DNA of 24,405 bases from a virus, in IMG/VR virus record IMGVR_UViG_3300030101_000986, positions 1 to 24,405 of that record, one strand, 5' to 3'. A program made the position numbers and the translations under genes. Of this stretch, positions 8,560-15,094 are shown piece after piece. Under the pieces are notes generated by a model. The model was not told the DNA's origin. It saw nothing but the letters and a program-made list of their open reading frames with translations, and searched no databases. Position 1 is the stretch's first letter. Each line of letters opens with the position of its first letter.

Positions 8560-8888
8560 GTAATCAATTTGCTTTCTACTGAGCCATTAACGTCGTATTC
8601 CCTTCTTTCTATGTAGCCTCTGTCCTTCGCCTTCGTCTTTAGATAGAATATTGTAGAGGTAGGGTTACCACCTTGTATCTGTTTAAATAATTGACTCTCT
8701 GCAAAATCTTTAGCTACATTACTCAAGTCATCTACTTGACTAGCAAACTCTTTATCTTCTTTGTAATACCTATAGAATGTTGTTCTATCTATACCTACTT
8801 GTTTGCAAGCAGTAGTAACTACCCCTAAAGATTTTTCAAGTCCTTTTAGCAATGCCTTTTTAGTATGTTGTATTTTGTTGCTTTTCAT
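8529..8888 (-). CDS. terS: Small terminase subunit (DNA recognition)
   Basis: A 119-residue protein with an N-terminal helix-turn-helix ('LEKSLGVVTTACKQVGIDRT', then TFYRYYKEDKEFASQVDDL), followed by 'AESQLFKQIQGGNPTSTIFY' and 'LKTKAKDRGYIER'. This pattern is typical of terminase small subunits that bind the pac/cos site and load the large subunit, whose gene overlaps. A -7 box lies four bases upstream of the ATG, so the message may be nearly leaderless. Confidence 0.85.
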   Translation of the reverse strand: MKSNKIQHTKKALLKGLEKSLGVVTTACKQVGIDRTTFYRYYKEDKEFASQVDDLSNVAKDFAESQLFKQIQGGNPTSTIFYLKTKAKDRGYIERREYDVNGSVESKLITWKPAGKKKQ

Positions 8889-8892
8889 TTTA

Positions 8893-8900
8893 CAAAATTA
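8893..8900 (-). promoter_or_regulatory. Promoter -7 box TAATTTTG for terminase genes
   Basis: The minus strand reads TAATTTTG, matching TAnnTTTG, four bases upstream of the small terminase ATG (8888). With the usual spacing the transcript would start at about the start codon. Confidence 0.5.
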
Positions 8901-8935
8901 TATAAATTATTATACGAAATATTTTAATCTTTTTG

Positions 8936-9445
8936 TTATTGCGTTAAAGTTTTACAGACATAACCTTCTTTAATTAATTTATTATAAGACTCTACTTGTT
9001 CTGTTTCATCTGAACATTTAATTTCTATTTTAAAACTTTGTTTTAATTTATCTGATAAATCTGTTTCATTTATATCACTATCAAAACTAGGTACATCTAA
9101 TCCCCAATCTTTTAAATATTCAATATCCCATGCATTAGCTAGTATATCCCAATCCCATTCACCAAAGCCTACATTATCTTTAATTATAAATTCTTTCTTT
9201 TGTTCATCTGTCCAACCCTCTGCAATGTCAATAGGTATTTTTTTTATACCTGCTTTTTGTAATGCTTTTAGTCTCATATTGCCACCAAGTACAACCATAT
9301 TTTCATCTACTACTAATGGTCTCTTATCTAGCATCTCAGGAAAATCTTTTATTGATTGCACTAATTTATTAAACTTTTTATCTGATATGTATCTAGGGTT
9401 TTCTTTATTAGCAACAATCTCTTTTATGTTTACTGTTTTTCTCAT
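8936..9445 (-). CDS. ParB-like (ParB/sulfiredoxin fold) protein next to terminase
   Basis: A 169-residue protein from ATG 9445 (a TTG at 9454 opens a slightly longer frame but would overlap the upstream stop). Residues 1-90 match the ParB N-terminal fold: 'NIKEIVANKENPRYIS', 'RPLVVDENMVVLGGNMRLKA'. It continues with 'GFGEWDWDILANAWD...LKDWGLDVP', a stretch usually seen between the ParB part and the methylase part of ParB-methylase fusions. Here no methylase follows. The C-terminus ('FKIEIKCSDETEQVESYNKL') is a separate small module. Probably DNA binding, with a role near packaging or modification; no function is shown. Confidence 0.75.
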   Translation of the reverse strand: MRKTVNIKEIVANKENPRYISDKKFNKLVQSIKDFPEMLDKRPLVVDENMVVLGGNMRLKALQKAGIKKIPIDIAEGWTDEQKKEFIIKDNVGFGEWDWDILANAWDIEYLKDWGLDVPSFDSDINETDLSDKLKQSFKIEIKCSDETEQVESYNKLIKEGYVCKTLTQ

Positions 9446-9447
9446 AA

Positions 9448-9729
9448 TTAACAATACTTTGCAACAATATTAGAATATTTTACTTTATTTCCATCTATAC
9501 TTTCTTTAAAAAAAAAATAGAGATACCATAACTCTTTTAAATGTTGTTCTGCTTTTGGTTCGTTTCTATAATATTTATCATTTACAGGAAATAACTCTGC
9601 AATGGCATAAATCATTTTAAAAGTTTTATAATCATCATCATAATCGTAATCACCTGCTTTCGCTTTTAGCTTTTGTTGATTTATAAAATCTTGAAAGATT
9701 AAAAATAATTCTTCTTTATTTTTCCTCAC
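9448..9729 (-). CDS. Hypothetical acidic/aromatic protein
   Basis: A 93-residue protein that I do not recognise. It starts with GTG at 9729 because the first internal methionine comes too late. It is rich in Tyr, Lys and Asp ('KAGDYDYDDDYKTFKMIYAI') and looks helical. It overlaps the previous gene by 14 bases and ends two bases before the ParB-like gene, so it belongs to the same operon. Confidence 0.6.
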   Translation of the reverse strand: MRKNKEELFLIFQDFINQQKLKAKAGDYDYDDDYKTFKMIYAIAELFPVNDKYYRNEPKAEQHLKELWYLYFFFKESIDGNKVKYSNIVAKYC

Positions 9730-10024
9730 ATCCTAAAAGTAGGATAAATTCTGTTCTTTTTATAGTGTTGCCTTGATATTTATAAACTTTTGTATTGTTT
9801 TTTTCTTGTAGCTGTAATGAATTTTCTTTATTAAATATTATTTTTTTGCTATTTTCTATATCAAAAAAAACCTTTCTATTGTGATTACTTTTAAACACAG
9901 TAAAAAGGCTTATCATGGTGCGACAAGGATTATCTGTCTTACCATATATCTCATTATGATTATCTAAATAATAATATCTAGTCTTTAATCTCTTTCGTTT
10001 CTGTAACTTCTTCTGCCACATCAT
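9716..10024 (-). CDS. Hypothetical basic protein
   Basis: A 102-residue, lysine-rich protein that I do not recognise. The frame opens at ATG 10024 with 'MMWQKKLQKRKRLKTRYYYL', inside the end of the preceding gene (47-base overlap). The basic opening may partly be an artefact of overlap with the acidic tail of that gene, but there is no better ATG before residue 37. The remainder alternates beta-like hydrophobic and polar residues. Real coding is likely because the frame fills the gap between two other genes. Confidence 0.5.
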   Translation of the reverse strand: MMWQKKLQKRKRLKTRYYYLDNHNEIYGKTDNPCRTMISLFTVFKSNHNRKVFFDIENSKKIIFNKENSLQLQEKNNTKVYKYQGNTIKRTEFILLLGCEEK

Positions 10025-10175
10025 CTTGTTCTAACTCTTCTACCTTTGGCGGTTGTACACCAAACTGTTCGAGAGCCTGTAAAACTAATGAAGATTCACT
10101 TAATGTGAATAATCCGTTTTTATTTCCTTTCTCACACGCTTGAATTATTATTTGTAAACTCTGTTCTTTTGTCAT
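9978..10175 (-). CDS. Hypothetical small acidic-tailed protein
   Basis: A 65-residue protein with a helical N-terminus ('MTKEQSLQIIIQACEKGNKN') and a strongly acidic C-terminus (EELEQDDVAEEVTETKE). Not recognised. It follows the helicase gene by six bases and probably is co-translated with it; the acidic tail could be a protein-protein contact, but that is inference only. Confidence 0.6.
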   Translation of the reverse strand: MTKEQSLQIIIQACEKGNKNGLFTLSESSLVLQALEQFGVQPPKVEELEQDDVAEEVTETKEIKD

Positions 10176-10181
10176 AATTAT

Positions 10182-11129
10182 TTATTTATATCTACCTGTT
10201 TTTAAATCGTATTGTATAAAACAGCTTCCTAAAGTACCATTTAATCTCTGAGACTTCATTTTTACTGTTTCAAACTCAACAAATTTAATATGTTTTTCCT
10301 GATTTAAAAGTAAACCTTCAACTAAATCTCTACCTTTTACTCTTTCCTCTACTTCGTCATCGTTAATTCTATGCATTACAACCATACAATCGCATTTATT
10401 AAAGTGCATTGTGCCACCTGCTAAACTGAATGCAGTCGCCTTTGGTATGACACCCCTAATGGGAGATGGTGTCTTAGGATGCTCCACATATGTCATAATA
10501 CTATCTGTCTTCTTTGCAAACTGTTTAAGAATAGTAAGTGTAAGTTTTAAATACTGATACATATTACTCTCTCCTGCATTTGATTCTACCACCCAGTTAA
10601 GAGGGTCAATAATAAAATTATTATAACCTTTCTCTGTGTACTCTTCAAATTTATCTACAAGTGAATTAATTGTCGGCATCTCATCTGTATTTTCTAAAAA
10701 TGCAAAATGATTGCCTATAAAGTCTAATGCCTTCTTCATATCTTCTTCACTACATTTATCTGCATAATTAGGATTGACGTTCTTACCTAAATATGCTTGA
10801 CAAAGGTTTAGAACTAACTCTGCTGTGTTTGTCTCAGGTGAGTACATCATAACTTTATCTTTATAATGAAATGCCCTTAATATGCTTAAATAATTTAGTA
10901 TCTCTGACTTACCACTTTGCGGATACCCACTAAAGCAATAAAGAAATCCTTTCCGCCATCTAAAATTTTCATCTAACCCTTTTATATGAGATGTTTCTCC
11001 CATAGGATAACCCTCTTCGTAATACGTATATAATTTATCTTTTATATCATCTACAAAAACCTCCTTACAAGCGTTTTTGTTATAATCCTTTTTTAATATA
11101 TCATCAAAGTCTTTTACCTTAATTCCCAT
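10182..11129 (-). CDS. DnaB/Twinkle-like replicative helicase (C-terminal ATPase type)
   Basis: A 315-residue RecA-fold ATPase. 'GLDENFRWRKGFLYCFSG' precedes the Walker A 'GYPQSGKS' (68-75), 'VMMYSPETN' follows, and Walker B is 'FIIDPLN' (172-178). These match the C-terminal helicase domain of the Twinkle/T7 gp4 type. No Toprim or zinc-binding primase domain is present; the N-terminal ~50 residues are short. It presumably unwinds phage DNA at the fork and needs a primase from elsewhere. A RecA-like recombinase role (Sak4 type) is the main alternative. It is the second gene of the minus-strand operon under the presumed operators. Confidence 0.8.
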   Translation of the reverse strand: MGIKVKDFDDILKKDYNKNACKEVFVDDIKDKLYTYYEEGYPMGETSHIKGLDENFRWRKGFLYCFSGYPQSGKSEILNYLSILRAFHYKDKVMMYSPETNTAELVLNLCQAYLGKNVNPNYADKCSEEDMKKALDFIGNHFAFLENTDEMPTINSLVDKFEEYTEKGYNNFIIDPLNWVVESNAGESNMYQYLKLTLTILKQFAKKTDSIMTYVEHPKTPSPIRGVIPKATAFSLAGGTMHFNKCDCMVVMHRINDDEVEERVKGRDLVEGLLLNQEKHIKFVEFETVKMKSQRLNGTLGSCFIQYDLKTGRYK

Positions 11130-11130
11130 T

Positions 11131-11418
11131 TTATAATTTTTTAATTGTCTTTTCTAAATCATCTATAATCTCTAAATATTTTATTTGTTGTTTATCTATG
11201 CTCTCATTTATTTTTTTTGAGCCACCATGTAACGTGTTCATTAATACTATCAAATCAATCAATTTATTAATAGTTGATTTAGATAAATCATAAAAAGATT
11301 TATCCATTTCCCTCTGAAACTTACCCCTATTTTCTACTGACTCAATCCATTTAGTAGTAATAGGATTTTTTTCAAAATCTTCAATAAATGTTTGTAATTT
11401 TTCTTTCGTTATTTCCAT
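11131..11418 (-). CDS. Hypothetical helical protein, first gene of the helicase operon
   Basis: A 95-residue protein with a high content of Lys, Glu, Ile and Leu and heptad-like spacing in its second half ('KYLEIIDDLEKTIKKL'), so a coiled coil is plausible. Not recognised. Its ATG lies 16 bases from the first presumed operator dyad, and its stop is one base before the helicase start. It may be a helicase partner, but this rests on position only. Confidence 0.65.
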   Translation of the reverse strand: MEITKEKLQTFIEDFEKNPITTKWIESVENRGKFQREMDKSFYDLSKSTINKLIDLIVLMNTLHGGSKKINESIDKQQIKYLEIIDDLEKTIKKL

Positions 11419-11433
11419 TTTTTTATTATTTTA

Positions 11434-11509
11434 TAATTACATAGTAATTAATTACATTGTAATAATTATTTTTTATAAATAAAAAATAATAGTAATTACA
11501 TTGTAATAA
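11434..11509. promoter_or_regulatory. Triple operator: three 17-bp dyads in the divergent control region
   Basis: Three dyads are visible: TAATTACATAGTAATTA at 11434-11450, TAATTACATTGTAATAA at 11449-11465 and the identical 17-mer at 11493-11509. Each has ATTAC and GTAAT arms around a three-base centre. A further half site (ATTAC) occurs at 11514-11518. Site centres are 15 and 44 bases apart. They lie 16-92 bases upstream of the minus-strand helicase operon and 73-149 bases upstream of the regulator start, so they most likely bind the small HTH protein encoded at 11583. Confidence 0.7.
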
Positions 11510-11570
11510 GTCAATTACTAATTATAAAAATAAATTTAAAAAATTATTTTAATATTTAAAAATATTTTTA

Positions 11571-11578
11571 TAAATTTG
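11571..11578 (+). promoter_or_regulatory. Promoter -7 box TAAATTTG for the early plus-strand operon
   Basis: A perfect TAnnTTTG match ends four bases before the regulator ATG (11583). With usual spacing the transcript would start at or next to the start codon, giving a nearly leaderless message. No clear -33 TTTG was found; the region is almost pure A/T. Confidence 0.55.
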
Positions 11579-11582
11579 TTCT

Positions 11583-11774
11583 ATGTTAACTAAAGAAATA
11601 TTAGAAGGTCGTCTCAAGGAGATGAAACTAGACAAGCAAAAATTAGCTAACAAGATTGATGTTACATTAATGACGATGTATAATAAATTTAACAATCCTG
11701 ATAGCTTTAAAATATCAGAATTAAAGAAACTTGCCAAAGTTGGTTTTATTAAAAGTCTAATAATTGATTTATAA
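11583..11774 (+). CDS. Small Cro/XRE-like helix-turn-helix regulator
   Basis: A 63-residue protein. The stretch from about residue 16 to 40 ('LDKQKLANKIDVTLMTMYNK', then FNNPDSF) has the helix-turn-helix layout of small Cro/CI-like proteins, followed by 'KISELKKLAKV'. It is too short to carry an oligomerisation or cleavage domain, so it is more like Cro than a LexA-cleavable repressor. It lies next to the divergent region with three dyads and is the first gene of the plus-strand operon. Autoregulation and control of the divergent helicase operon are inferred. Confidence 0.7.
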   Translation: MLTKEILEGRLKEMKLDKQKLANKIDVTLMTMYNKFNNPDSFKISELKKLAKVGFIKSLIIDL

Positions 11775-11962
11775 TGGAAGATGTTCAAAAAAGTATTATA
11801 AGACAGAGTTCCATTAAGGCTTCAATTGACTTTTGGAGACTTAAAACTGAGCAAGGTAATGATGATGTTACCGTTGATGCAATAATAGATACTGCTAGTG
11901 AAATAGCATATTATTGTGCAACTGGTAAGAAGTATAACAATAACAATAAACTTTTAAAATAA
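11774..11962 (+). CDS. Hypothetical small protein
   Basis: A 62-residue protein beginning MEDVQKSIIRQSSIKASIDF and containing 'DDVTVDAIIDTASEIAYYCA', then an Asn/Lys-rich tail. It overlaps the regulator stop by TAATG and the next gene by one base. Not recognised. Its place between the regulator and the SSB-like gene suggests early expression and a link to DNA metabolism. Confidence 0.6.
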   Translation: MEDVQKSIIRQSSIKASIDFWRLKTEQGNDDVTVDAIIDTASEIAYYCATGKKYNNNNKLLK

Positions 11963-12219
11963 TGAGTAATAAATTATATTTAGGTAGTGGGTGGACGAAG
12001 ACAGGTAAGTATGGAGATTTTTCTAACATTCAAATTGATTTGAACAAATTGGCTGAGAATCCAAATTGTATCCAAAAGGTTGGAGATAGAAAGTTTTTAA
12101 ATTTGACCATTGGTAAACTTAGAAATCAATTAAAAGCAGGACAAGATTTATATGTAGCTTGGAATGATTTTACACCTGCAAAGACAGTAGAAAATAAGGC
12201 TGATGATATGCCTTTCTAA
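11962..12219 (+). CDS. Small protein with SSB-like acidic C-terminal tip
   Basis: An 85-residue protein with a beta-rich core ('YLGSGWTKTGKYGDFSNIQI') and the C-terminal end ENKADDMPF. An acidic stretch closed by (I/L/M)-P-F is the hallmark of the single-stranded DNA-binding protein tip that recruits repair and replication enzymes. The core is shorter than a normal OB fold of about 110 residues, and I cannot align it to known SSBs by eye. The gene precedes the RecE-like exonuclease, as SSB genes often do. A compact phage ssDNA-binding protein is the best guess. Confidence 0.55.
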   Translation: MSNKLYLGSGWTKTGKYGDFSNIQIDLNKLAENPNCIQKVGDRKFLNLTIGKLRNQLKAGQDLYVAWNDFTPAKTVENKADDMPF

Positions 12220-12249
12220 AGTATCATAATTTATAGGTTAGTTTGGAAT

Positions 12250-12298
12250 AGTGCCTGATAAATATTTTAAAGTGGGATATTTTGATGGCACTTTTTTT
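12250..12298 (+). terminator. Two-stem rho-independent terminator after the SSB-like gene
   Basis: AGTGCC (12250-12255) pairs with GGCACT (12287-12292). Inside, AAATAT (12260-12265) pairs with ATATTT (12277-12282), with TGAT on both sides as an internal loop. Seven T follow at 12292-12298. It lies 30 bases after the stop at 12219 and would separate the regulator/SSB-like genes from the exonuclease and methyltransferase genes. Confidence 0.65.
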
Positions 12299-12309
12299 AT
12301 ATTAGTAAT

Positions 12310-12459
12310 ATGATTGAATTTACAAAACACATTATTGGTCTATGTGGTGAACATTGGCATCCAAATATATGGACAATATTATACACCTCTCCTTTAATTA
12401 TTTATAGTATATACTACCTTAGATATACTTTTAAAAGGTATTTAAAAAAAATTATATAA
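12310..12459 (+). CDS. Small putative membrane peptide (49 residues)
   Basis: ATG 12310 to TAA 12459 encodes a peptide with 'GEHWHPN' near residue 13, one hydrophobic stretch at about 20-37 (IWTILYTSPLIIYSIYYL) and a basic end (RYTFKRYLKKII). This is the layout of a single-pass membrane protein with the basic end inside. It fills most of a 290-base gap after a terminator. No family is recognised, and small size keeps confidence low. Confidence 0.45.
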   Translation: MIEFTKHIIGLCGEHWHPNIWTILYTSPLIIYSIYYLRYTFKRYLKKII

Positions 12460-12508
12460 AATATTTTTTCATATCAGATTAAAGTATTAAATTTATTTTT
12501 AATTTAAA

Positions 12509-13264
12509 ATGAAAAAAATAAAAGACAGTAACGAAGAATATCATTCACACAATAGTATTTCTGCTAGTGGCCTTAAAACCATATATAAGAAGTCTGTATA
12601 TCATCACCTCAATAGTAGATTTAAAATGACAGATGCAATGAACTTTGGAAGTGCAGTTCATTCTGCAATTCTTGAAGATGGTCATGACCTTGCTGTTATG
12701 CCTGAAGTCAATCTCAGAACTAAAGAGGGCAAGAAGATAAAACAAGATTTCGTAAACGATAACGTAGGAAAGATTATAATAAAAAAAGAAGAGGAAGAGG
12801 CTATAGAAACAATAAAATGGAATTTTAATAATCATAGTTTAGCGAAGAGTTTAATACAACGATTAACAGAAACTGAGGTTTCCTATTATGGTGAAATAGA
12901 TAATGTAGATGTGAGAGTAAGACCTGATGGAATTAAAGAAAACGATTATATAATAGATATAAAAACTTCTATGGATGCCAGTCCTAGATATTTTAAAAGT
13001 TCTATATATAACTTTGCCTATCATTTACAAGCGTGCTTCTATAGTGAAGCACTTGGATATGACCCTGCTAAATTTAGATTTATAACGATAGAGAATAAAT
13101 ATCCATATACAGTAGAGGTGTTTGGTATGAGTGAAGATATGATAGAATATGGAAAAGATGCATGGAGAATAGCATTTGATTGTTGGAAAGAATATCTAGA
13201 GACAAATGACGTTGGAAGTTTTTGGTGGGAAAATTATAATAAAGATGGAAGTTTAATACTATGA
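12509..13264 (+). CDS. RecE/exonuclease VIII-like nuclease (PD-(D/E)XK, DUF3799 type)
   Basis: A 251-residue exonuclease. The RecB-family signs are in order: 'ISASGLKTIYKKS' (17-29), 'MNFGSAVHSAIL' with H51, 'RPDGI' with D140, 'YIIDIKTS' with D150 and K152, and 'YHLQACFYSEAL' with Q174 and Y178. These are the metal-binding and catalytic residues of the exonuclease VIII C-terminal domain. It degrades one strand of duplex DNA to leave a single-stranded tail for recombination. No RecT/Erf-type annealing protein follows in the window. The next gene starts one base after its stop. Confidence 0.88.
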   Translation: MKKIKDSNEEYHSHNSISASGLKTIYKKSVYHHLNSRFKMTDAMNFGSAVHSAILEDGHDLAVMPEVNLRTKEGKKIKQDFVNDNVGKIIIKKEEEEAIETIKWNFNNHSLAKSLIQRLTETEVSYYGEIDNVDVRVRPDGIKENDYIIDIKTSMDASPRYFKSSIYNFAYHLQACFYSEALGYDPAKFRFITIENKYPYTVEVFGMSEDMIEYGKDAWRIAFDCWKEYLETNDVGSFWWENYNKDGSLIL

Positions 13265-13265
13265 T

Positions 13266-14393
13266 ATGTTACAAATAAAAGAAGAATTTAAAAGTTTAAT
13301 ACCACCTTTAACTAAAGATGAGTTTGAACAATTAGAAAAAAATTGTTTAGAAGAAGGTATAAGAGATGCTATTATAACTTGGGAAGGTTATATAATTGAT
13401 GGTCATAATAGATACGAAATTATACAAAAACATAATTTAGATTTTAAGACTACTGAGATGTTTTTTGATAATGATAAAGATGTGAAAGGTTGGATGATAT
13501 TAAATCAATTTGGAAGAAGAAATTTAAGCAACTATCAAAGAAGTGTTTTGGCATTACAACTTGAAGAAGTGTTTAGTAAGAAGGCTAAAGAAAATTTAAG
13601 TAAAGCTGGGTCAAGTTTTTCTCCAAAGGAAGGTTTGGCCATTTGGCCAAAGGTTACTAATAAAATAAATACAAGAGAAGAACTTTCTAAAGTCGCACAA
13701 GTTGGAGAAAGAACTTTATCAAGAGTAAAAAAAATACAAGAAAAAGCTACAGAAGAAGTTAAAGCAAAACTATCTACAGGAGAAGTAAGTATTAATTCAG
13801 CTTATCAAGAAATTAAAAAAGAAGAGAAAAAGGAAGAACTTGAACAAATAAGATTGAATATACAAAAAGAAGTTAAAAAAGTAGACATAGAAGATATACC
13901 TGAAACATTTGATGTTATATATGCTGACCCACCTTGGCGATATGATTTTGCAGAAAGCAGTAATAGAAAAATTGAAAATCATTATACAACAATGCAAACT
14001 TCAGATATAGCTAAAATGAAAGTTCCTGCAAAAGAAAATTGTGTTTTGTTTATGTGGGCAACTGCACCGAAATTATTAGAAGCATTAGATGTTATGAAGG
14101 GTTGGGGGTTTACATATAAGACTCATGGTATTTGGGATAAAGAAAAAATTGGTATGGGTTACTGGTTTAGAGGTCAACACGAATTATTAATGGTAGGTGT
14201 AAAAGGAAAGATGTCTCCTCCTGAAGCGAGTATTAGAATTAGTAGTATTATTAAAGAACAAAGAAATAAACATAGTAAAAAGCCTGATTGTGTAGCAGAA
14301 TATATTGAATTAGCTTTTTATAATAAATCTAAAGTTGAACTTTTTTGTAGAGAACCTAGAAACGGTTGGTATAGTTATGGAAATCAAATATAA
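13266..14393 (+). CDS. ParB-like domain fused to MT-A70 adenine-N6 methyltransferase
   Basis: A 375-residue fusion. Residues 1-80 are a ParB/sulfiredoxin-like domain ('GIRDAIITWEGYIIDGHNRY', 31-50). Residues about 82-180 contain 'NQFGRRNLSNYQRSVLALQL' and a ParB-type helix-turn-helix region ('LSKVAQVGERTLSRVKKI'). A Lys/Glu-rich linker leads to the MT-A70 domain with 'DVIYADPPWRYDF' (DPPW at 221-224) and 'FMWATAPKLLEAL', 'MGYWFRGQHELLMVGVKG'. This is an S-adenosylmethionine-dependent m6A DNA methyltransferase with an attached DNA-reading part. It may protect phage DNA from host restriction. The next gene starts inside its last 17 bases. Confidence 0.9.
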   Translation: MLQIKEEFKSLIPPLTKDEFEQLEKNCLEEGIRDAIITWEGYIIDGHNRYEIIQKHNLDFKTTEMFFDNDKDVKGWMILNQFGRRNLSNYQRSVLALQLEEVFSKKAKENLSKAGSSFSPKEGLAIWPKVTNKINTREELSKVAQVGERTLSRVKKIQEKATEEVKAKLSTGEVSINSAYQEIKKEEKKEELEQIRLNIQKEVKKVDIEDIPETFDVIYADPPWRYDFAESSNRKIENHYTTMQTSDIAKMKVPAKENCVLFMWATAPKLLEALDVMKGWGFTYKTHGIWDKEKIGMGYWFRGQHELLMVGVKGKMSPPEASIRISSIIKEQRNKHSKKPDCVAEYIELAFYNKSKVELFCREPRNGWYSYGNQI

Positions 14394-14862
14394 TGATTAC
14401 AAAGAACAATTAGATAAATCTTTAAGTCAAGAAGATAAAGATTTTTGGGATAAGTATTTTAAAGATAATATAGATTGGAATGTTACTTTAAATGAAGAAT
14501 ATAAAGGGATAGATGCTTTTATTAATAATAAAAAGATGCAGTTTAAATTAAGAGAATTTTATTATCCTGATATACTTATAGAATTTGCACATAGTAATGG
14601 AGAGCAAGGTTGGATTAATAAAGAACAACAATGTGATTGTTTAGTTTATGGTTGGAGAGGTCATAATGAAATATATTTTTTTGAATGGCGTAAGTTAATT
14701 GATTTTTGGAAAAAAAATAAAAAATATTTATATAAAAAATATGGTAAAAAAAATATTCATGAAGCCCATAATAAAAACAAAATAACTTCTAATTATTCAA
14801 TACCATTTGAAGAATTTCCAAAAAACATATATAAAATTTTAAAACCTTATGACAATATCTGA
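14377..14862 (+). CDS. Putative PD-(D/E)XK-like protein overlapping the MT-A70 gene
   Basis: A 161-residue protein starting at ATG 14377; a start further upstream at 14335 would only extend into the methyltransferase gene. Residues 44-60 (GIDAFINNKKMQFKLRE) show D46 followed by Q55-x-K57, the spacing of a nuclease core with Gln in place of the first acidic residue, and 'YYPDILIEFA' continues the strand. 'DCLVYGW...EIYFFEWRKL' follows. It may be a restriction-like nuclease partner of the methyltransferase, or only share the fold. The family call is tentative. Confidence 0.5.
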   Translation: MEIKYNDYKEQLDKSLSQEDKDFWDKYFKDNIDWNVTLNEEYKGIDAFINNKKMQFKLREFYYPDILIEFAHSNGEQGWINKEQQCDCLVYGWRGHNEIYFFEWRKLIDFWKKNKKYLYKKYGKKNIHEAHNKNKITSNYSIPFEEFPKNIYKILKPYDNI

Positions 14863-15094
14863 CGAACTAAGTAAACATGAGAAAAGAGAGTTATATGGCT
14901 CTTATCAAACAAATAAAGTCACTAGAGCAAAAATTGATGCACTTATGCACAAATGTCAAATCGTTGAATGCAATTTAGGTATTGATAGTACAGATGATGA
15001 AAGAGCAAAAGCCAAACAAGAACAATTAATTCTTTTAAGTAAGATTAAAGAACTTGACCCTTTAAAATATGATATATTAAAAAAAGTATTGTAA
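14849..15094 (+). CDS. Hypothetical charged helical protein
   Basis: An 81-residue protein rich in Lys, Glu and Leu and predicted to be mainly helical ('HEKRELYGSYQTNKVTRAKI', 'EQLILLSKIKELDPLKYDIL'). It overlaps the previous gene by 14 bases and the C5 methyltransferase start by TAATG, so it sits in one tightly coupled cluster. No family recognised. Confidence 0.6.
   Translation: MTISDELSKHEKRELYGSYQTNKVTRAKIDALMHKCQIVECNLGIDSTDDERAKAKQEQLILLSKIKELDPLKYDILKKVL

Noticed and set aside
11434-11509. CRISPR-like repeat array
   Set aside because: Only three short dyads at uneven spacing (two overlapping), no spacers of constant length and no cas genes; operator sites fit better.
11419-11582. Replication origin in the AT-rich divergent region
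   Set aside because: AT-rich and repeat-bearing, but there is no initiator gene beside it and the dyads fit regulator operators; an origin cannot be supported from sequence alone.
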